This document shows positions 60,863-64,000 of a DNA stretch of 64,000 bases, piece by piece. This DNA comes from Cranoglanis bouderius (Eukaryota > Chordata > Actinopteri > Siluriformes > Cranoglanididae): NCBI GenBank assembly GCA_023630585.1, contig CM042535.1:30726399-30790398 (forward strand), in the 5' to 3' direction. The position numbers and the translations under genes were made by a program. Numbering within the stretch: position 1 is the stretch's first letter; every line of letters begins with the position of its first letter. The notes under the pieces are model-generated. The model searched no databases. It saw only the letters and a program-made list of their open reading frames with translations, and was not told where the DNA came from.

Positions 60863-61700
60863 GTTACATACCTGAAATAAAATGATCACTGCTCATAAAT
60901 CAAGTTTGGCCATATTCTAGTTCAGAACTGAAGAGAACTTCAGGATTCATTTAGATGGTGAAATGTAATACTCTAAGTGATCCATTTAAAACTTTCAGTG
61001 TTGCTTTCTATACTAAATAGCATTGTTTGTTTCTTTGTCTCTTCCCTGCAAATGTTTCACATCTCTGCTCAACGATAATTCGCTGATTGATAGTCCATTG
61101 TATTTATTTTGCACCTGGCATATATTTGCATACAAGTATTCTTGACCTCTTATTTAAATAGCCGAGTACCACATTATTGCATCGTTGTATTATCATATTG
61201 ACCACAAAAAAGACTATTCATAGTCAACACTTCATCAATTTGCAGGAACATTAACATTTTTGGGCACAACAGTAGTTGACTTATACCCACCCAACCCCTC
61301 CCAAAAAAATTAAAAATTAGATTAAAAAATAAAATTTGGATCTTCCCATAAGTATGTGAATGCTATTGCTGTGACCTTGATATAATTCTAATCATTACCA
61401 ATTTAAATTAGAACTTTAAGGATTTAGCTTTAAAGAAGTATTTGTTGCAGTAGCCAAATCACCAAATACCTTACATTTCACAAAAGTGCTTACGTGCTTT
61501 AACTTTGATAGAACATGTTATATCAAAAATATTATATATCAGTTGCTGTAGTGAGTGCAGGTGCTTATAGATATTATTTATTAAATGATGTAAAAACGGA
61601 CACTGCTACTACTGCTGGTGGTGCTGCTTGAAAAATCCATTTCCTGTTAGCTAGTTCGCAAAAAGTGTGTGAATGGCTTTTTGTAAACACATAAATAGGT
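60863..61700. other. No recognised gene or repeat
   Basis: AT-rich DNA with no extended open frame or known element. Confidence 0.4.
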
Positions 61701-61710
61701 AAAAACGTAA

Positions 61711-61880
61711 ATGGTCTGCACTTATATAGCGCCTTTTAACCATCACGGTTCACAAAGCGTTTTACACTGTGTCTCATTCACCCATTCATGCACACACTCA
61801 CACAGCAATGGCACCAGAGCTACCATGCAAGGCACCTGCCTGCCATCAGGAGCAACTTGGAGTTCAGTGCCTTTCTTATC
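61711..61880 (+). repeat. Teleost retroelement 3' module
   Basis: CACTTATATAGCGCCTTTT, then TTTTACACTGTGTCTCATTC and GGAGCAACTTGGAGTTCAGT: a widespread teleost interspersed segment, probably a LINE 3' region. Confidence 0.5.
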
Positions 61881-62079
61881 TTTGTGCATGTATAAGCCCT
61901 GCAAAGTCCCAAAGCTCATATTTTCCCCCAAAGGGATTTATTTTATCTAACAGAGAACACTGCTCCAGACCTGCCCGAAACGCGTTGTTCGAAGTCCCGA
62001 ATTTACTTCCTCAACCGTCTACATCACAGTGTGATAATCCCACCCAAAGGCAGCTACGAAGAACGAAGGCGAGGCTTCA

Positions 62080-62355
62080 GTGAATTCAGGCGCTATGTCG
62101 TTGAGATGCTGTGCATTTTGGTGCGGAACAAGCAGAATCCTTCCGAAAACAGACGAAATTAGGAATCAGTGGTTACTGTTTATTTATAATGCTGTTCCTG
62201 AGCAGTACAGCCTGAATGTTTGCTTGTGCACAGCGCATTTTACGGAGGACAGCTTCCTGAACCTGGGCGAGCACAAGCCAGGCTACACACAAAAGCTATT
62301 CCTGAAAAGTGGGGCGATACCCACTTTGCCCAGACAATCCTGTGCTTCTGAATAA
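62080..62355 (+). CDS. THAP-type zinc finger protein or exon (91 residues)
   Basis: A C2CH zinc-coordinating DNA-binding domain is visible: CCAFWC near the N-terminus, a conserved Trp (QWLLFIYNAVP), CLCTAHF as the second Cys/His pair, and a FLKSGAIPTL end matching the AVPTIF-like THAP boundary. Met at 62095 (MSLRCCAF) is the more likely start; Met at 62080 is in frame. A stop follows soon after the domain. THAP domains occur in host transcription factors and in P-element-type transposases. This one is probably an isolated transposon-derived or truncated gene. Confidence 0.7.
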   Translation: MNSGAMSLRCCAFWCGTSRILPKTDEIRNQWLLFIYNAVPEQYSLNVCLCTAHFTEDSFLNLGEHKPGYTQKLFLKSGAIPTLPRQSCASE

Positions 62356-62524
62356 GAACCTGAAAGTGTGTTTGATTATTTTATGAAGTATCTGCTACTG
62401 ACTGTCCAAATGCGGAGTTTTGTGTTGTGCCTCAGCTGTAGACCTCTGCGAATGTGCTAGCTAAAGGTTGCTAAGTTGCCACAGTTTTTTTTTAAGTGTT
62501 TGTTTGTATGTTGGTGGTCTGACA

Positions 62525-64000
62525 GAGACGAGCAAACGACCTGGATGTGAGGACAGATGAAATCACAACAGCGGAGACTTCGACTGCGATTCGACTCCTG
62601 AAAAATGGCAAAGCGCCTGGCCTGGATATGGTGTCTGCAGAAATGCTCAAGCACGGTGGACAACACCTCATCGAAGAAATGATGGACCTTCTAAATTCCT
62701 GTTGGGCAACAGCGCAAGTACCGGAAGATTGGCGAAGAGGTGTCATCGTGAAGCTCCCAAAGAAAGGCAATTTGGCGGATTGTAACAACTGGCGTGGAAT
62801 CACACTCCTCTCGGTTCCTGGAAAGGTTTTCAGCATCGTCCTGCTCAGAAGACTTCAAAAAGCTGTGGATCAGAAGTTTCGAGAAGAACAAGCCGGATTC
62901 CGCAGTGGCAGATCATGCACTGAGCAGATTTTTGTCCTAAGAACAATCATTGCGCAGAGCTTGGAATATCAACAGCGACTTTCTATCAACTTCATCGACT
63001 TCACCAAGGCCTTTGACAGTATCCATCGAGACTCACTTTGGAGTGTAGTGAGGTCATATGGCATCCCGGAGCGGTTTGTTGAGGTCTTCCGAAACCTCTA
63101 CCTTGGATCCAGCTGCTGTGTATGAACGGAGGATGGAAACACGGACTTCTTCGCCATCGAAACCGGCGTGAGGCAAGGGTGTATATTATCCCCCTTCCTC
63201 TTTTTATTGTCCATCGATTTCGTAATGCGGATTGCTATGGATCAGGACGGGTTTGGAATTCCGTGGCGAGCACTAACATGCCTAACGGACCTTGACTTCG
63301 CCGATGACATCGCCCTCCTCACAGACATTAAGAAGAACATGGCGGCTATGACGAAAAGCTTGGAACAAGAAGCGGCCAAGGTTGGCTTACGAATCAGTGG
63401 AAACAAGACCAAAATTATGAGGATTGGATATGCGGCAGCCAGTAACCCCATTATGGTTGGACAACAGCAACTTGAGGAGGTTGACAAGTTCACATACTCG
63501 GGTAGCGTCCTTGCGAGCGATGGAGATGCCGACCATGATGTAACTTGTCGGATTGCAAAAGCAGGGGCAGTCTTCCAATGGCTGTTGCCGATTTGGTCAA
63601 CCCAGAAGATCGATGTGACGATGAAGGTTCACCTACTCAACTCGTCATCCCGACTGCAATTTACGCCAGCGAAACATGGAAGACATCTGCAAAGATTGCA
63701 AGAAGGCTCAATGTCGCGCAACAGAGGTGGCTGCGACGGATCCTGCGAGTCTCATACCGAGAGCGCATTACCAACGAAGAGATTCACCGCCGAGCTGCCA
63801 CCCGCCCTCTAAATGACATCGTGACTGAGAGGCGTATGCGACTCGGAGGCCACATTCTTCGCCAACAACCAACGCGCCTACCAAAAGCTGCCATCACATG
63901 GACGCCACCAAGAGGAAGACGGAAGCAAGGTCGCCCCCGAATAACCTGGTGTCGGACCTTCAGTGATGATTTGAAAGCCCTCGAAATTTCATGGGACGAA
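62525..64000 (+). pseudogene. Non-LTR retrotransposon reverse transcriptase, truncated at window edge
   Basis: Frame 62547-63125 carries the reverse transcriptase fingers and palm: KNGKAPGLDMVSAEMLKHGG, LLNSCWATAQVPEDWR, NWRGITLLSVPGK, EEQAGFRSGRSCTEQIF and FIDFTKAFDSIHR. A single TGA at 63124-63126 interrupts it. The frame continues with GVRQGCILSPFLF, then DLDFADDIALL (the catalytic Asp pair, FADD) near 63295. After a frameshift near 63640 come RWLRRILRVSYRERITNEEI and RRMRLGGHILRQ toward 64000. RTE-like C-terminal architecture. The endonuclease domain is missing, so it is 5' truncated. Confidence 0.85.

Overview
The window is AT-rich vertebrate DNA, almost certainly from a teleost fish, and a siluriform or otherwise otophysan genome would fit. 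Three things point there: spliced genes with canonical GT-AG introns, an exceptional density of Tc1/mariner transposons in at least eight terminal-repeat families, and typical teleost hAT, L2-like and RTE-like elements. The species call is inference from repeat content. Nothing in the sequence is bacterial or viral in organisation.

There are three host genes. (1) Positions 8362-23585, plus strand: an apparently intact animal chitin synthase. I could thread 19 coding exons with every splice phase matching, giving about 1438 residues with all catalytic motifs. (2) Positions 25765-36301, minus strand: mitochondrial pyruvate carrier 1. It has five coding exons, including a 4-nt microexon and a 25-nt terminal exon, and gives exactly 109 residues. 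(3) Positions 58517-58745, plus strand: the first coding exon of a cytosolic sulfotransferase resembling SULT6B1. The rest of that gene is not visible. Chitin synthase and mpc1 are convergent, about 2.2 kb apart; mpc1 and the sulfotransferase exon are divergent, about 22 kb apart. A THAP-domain exon or relic lies at 62080-62355, next to a LINE reverse transcriptase that runs off the end.

Most of the rest is mobile DNA. Positions 1-8360: Tc1 relics, mariner fragments, long AT/AG/TG microsatellites and an L2-type tail. The 6.9-kb chitin synthase intron 10 (13486-20358) carries three Tc1 copies, one with a nested MITE. The mpc1 introns hold at least six DNA elements. One is a Tc1 with an open full-length transposase, inserted inside another element with a 7-bp target duplication. 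Upstream of mpc1 (36.6-46.4 kb) is a nearly continuous run: two hAT-like elements each invaded by a Tc1, then a Tc1 invaded by a solo LTR, then another Tc1. Positions 46.4-64 kb hold a MITE split by an RTE LINE, an L2-like LINE relic, a hAT element (8-bp duplication) containing a second solo LTR, a mariner-type relic, another L2-like relic and the terminal LINE.

The genes do not form a pathway: one makes chitin at the cell surface, one imports pyruvate into mitochondria, and one belongs to a small-molecule sulfation family. The most interesting content is the complete vertebrate chitin synthase, the unusual mpc1 exon structure, and the nested insertions, whose order of events can be read from their target duplications. 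I did not find evidence for a wholly new biological system.
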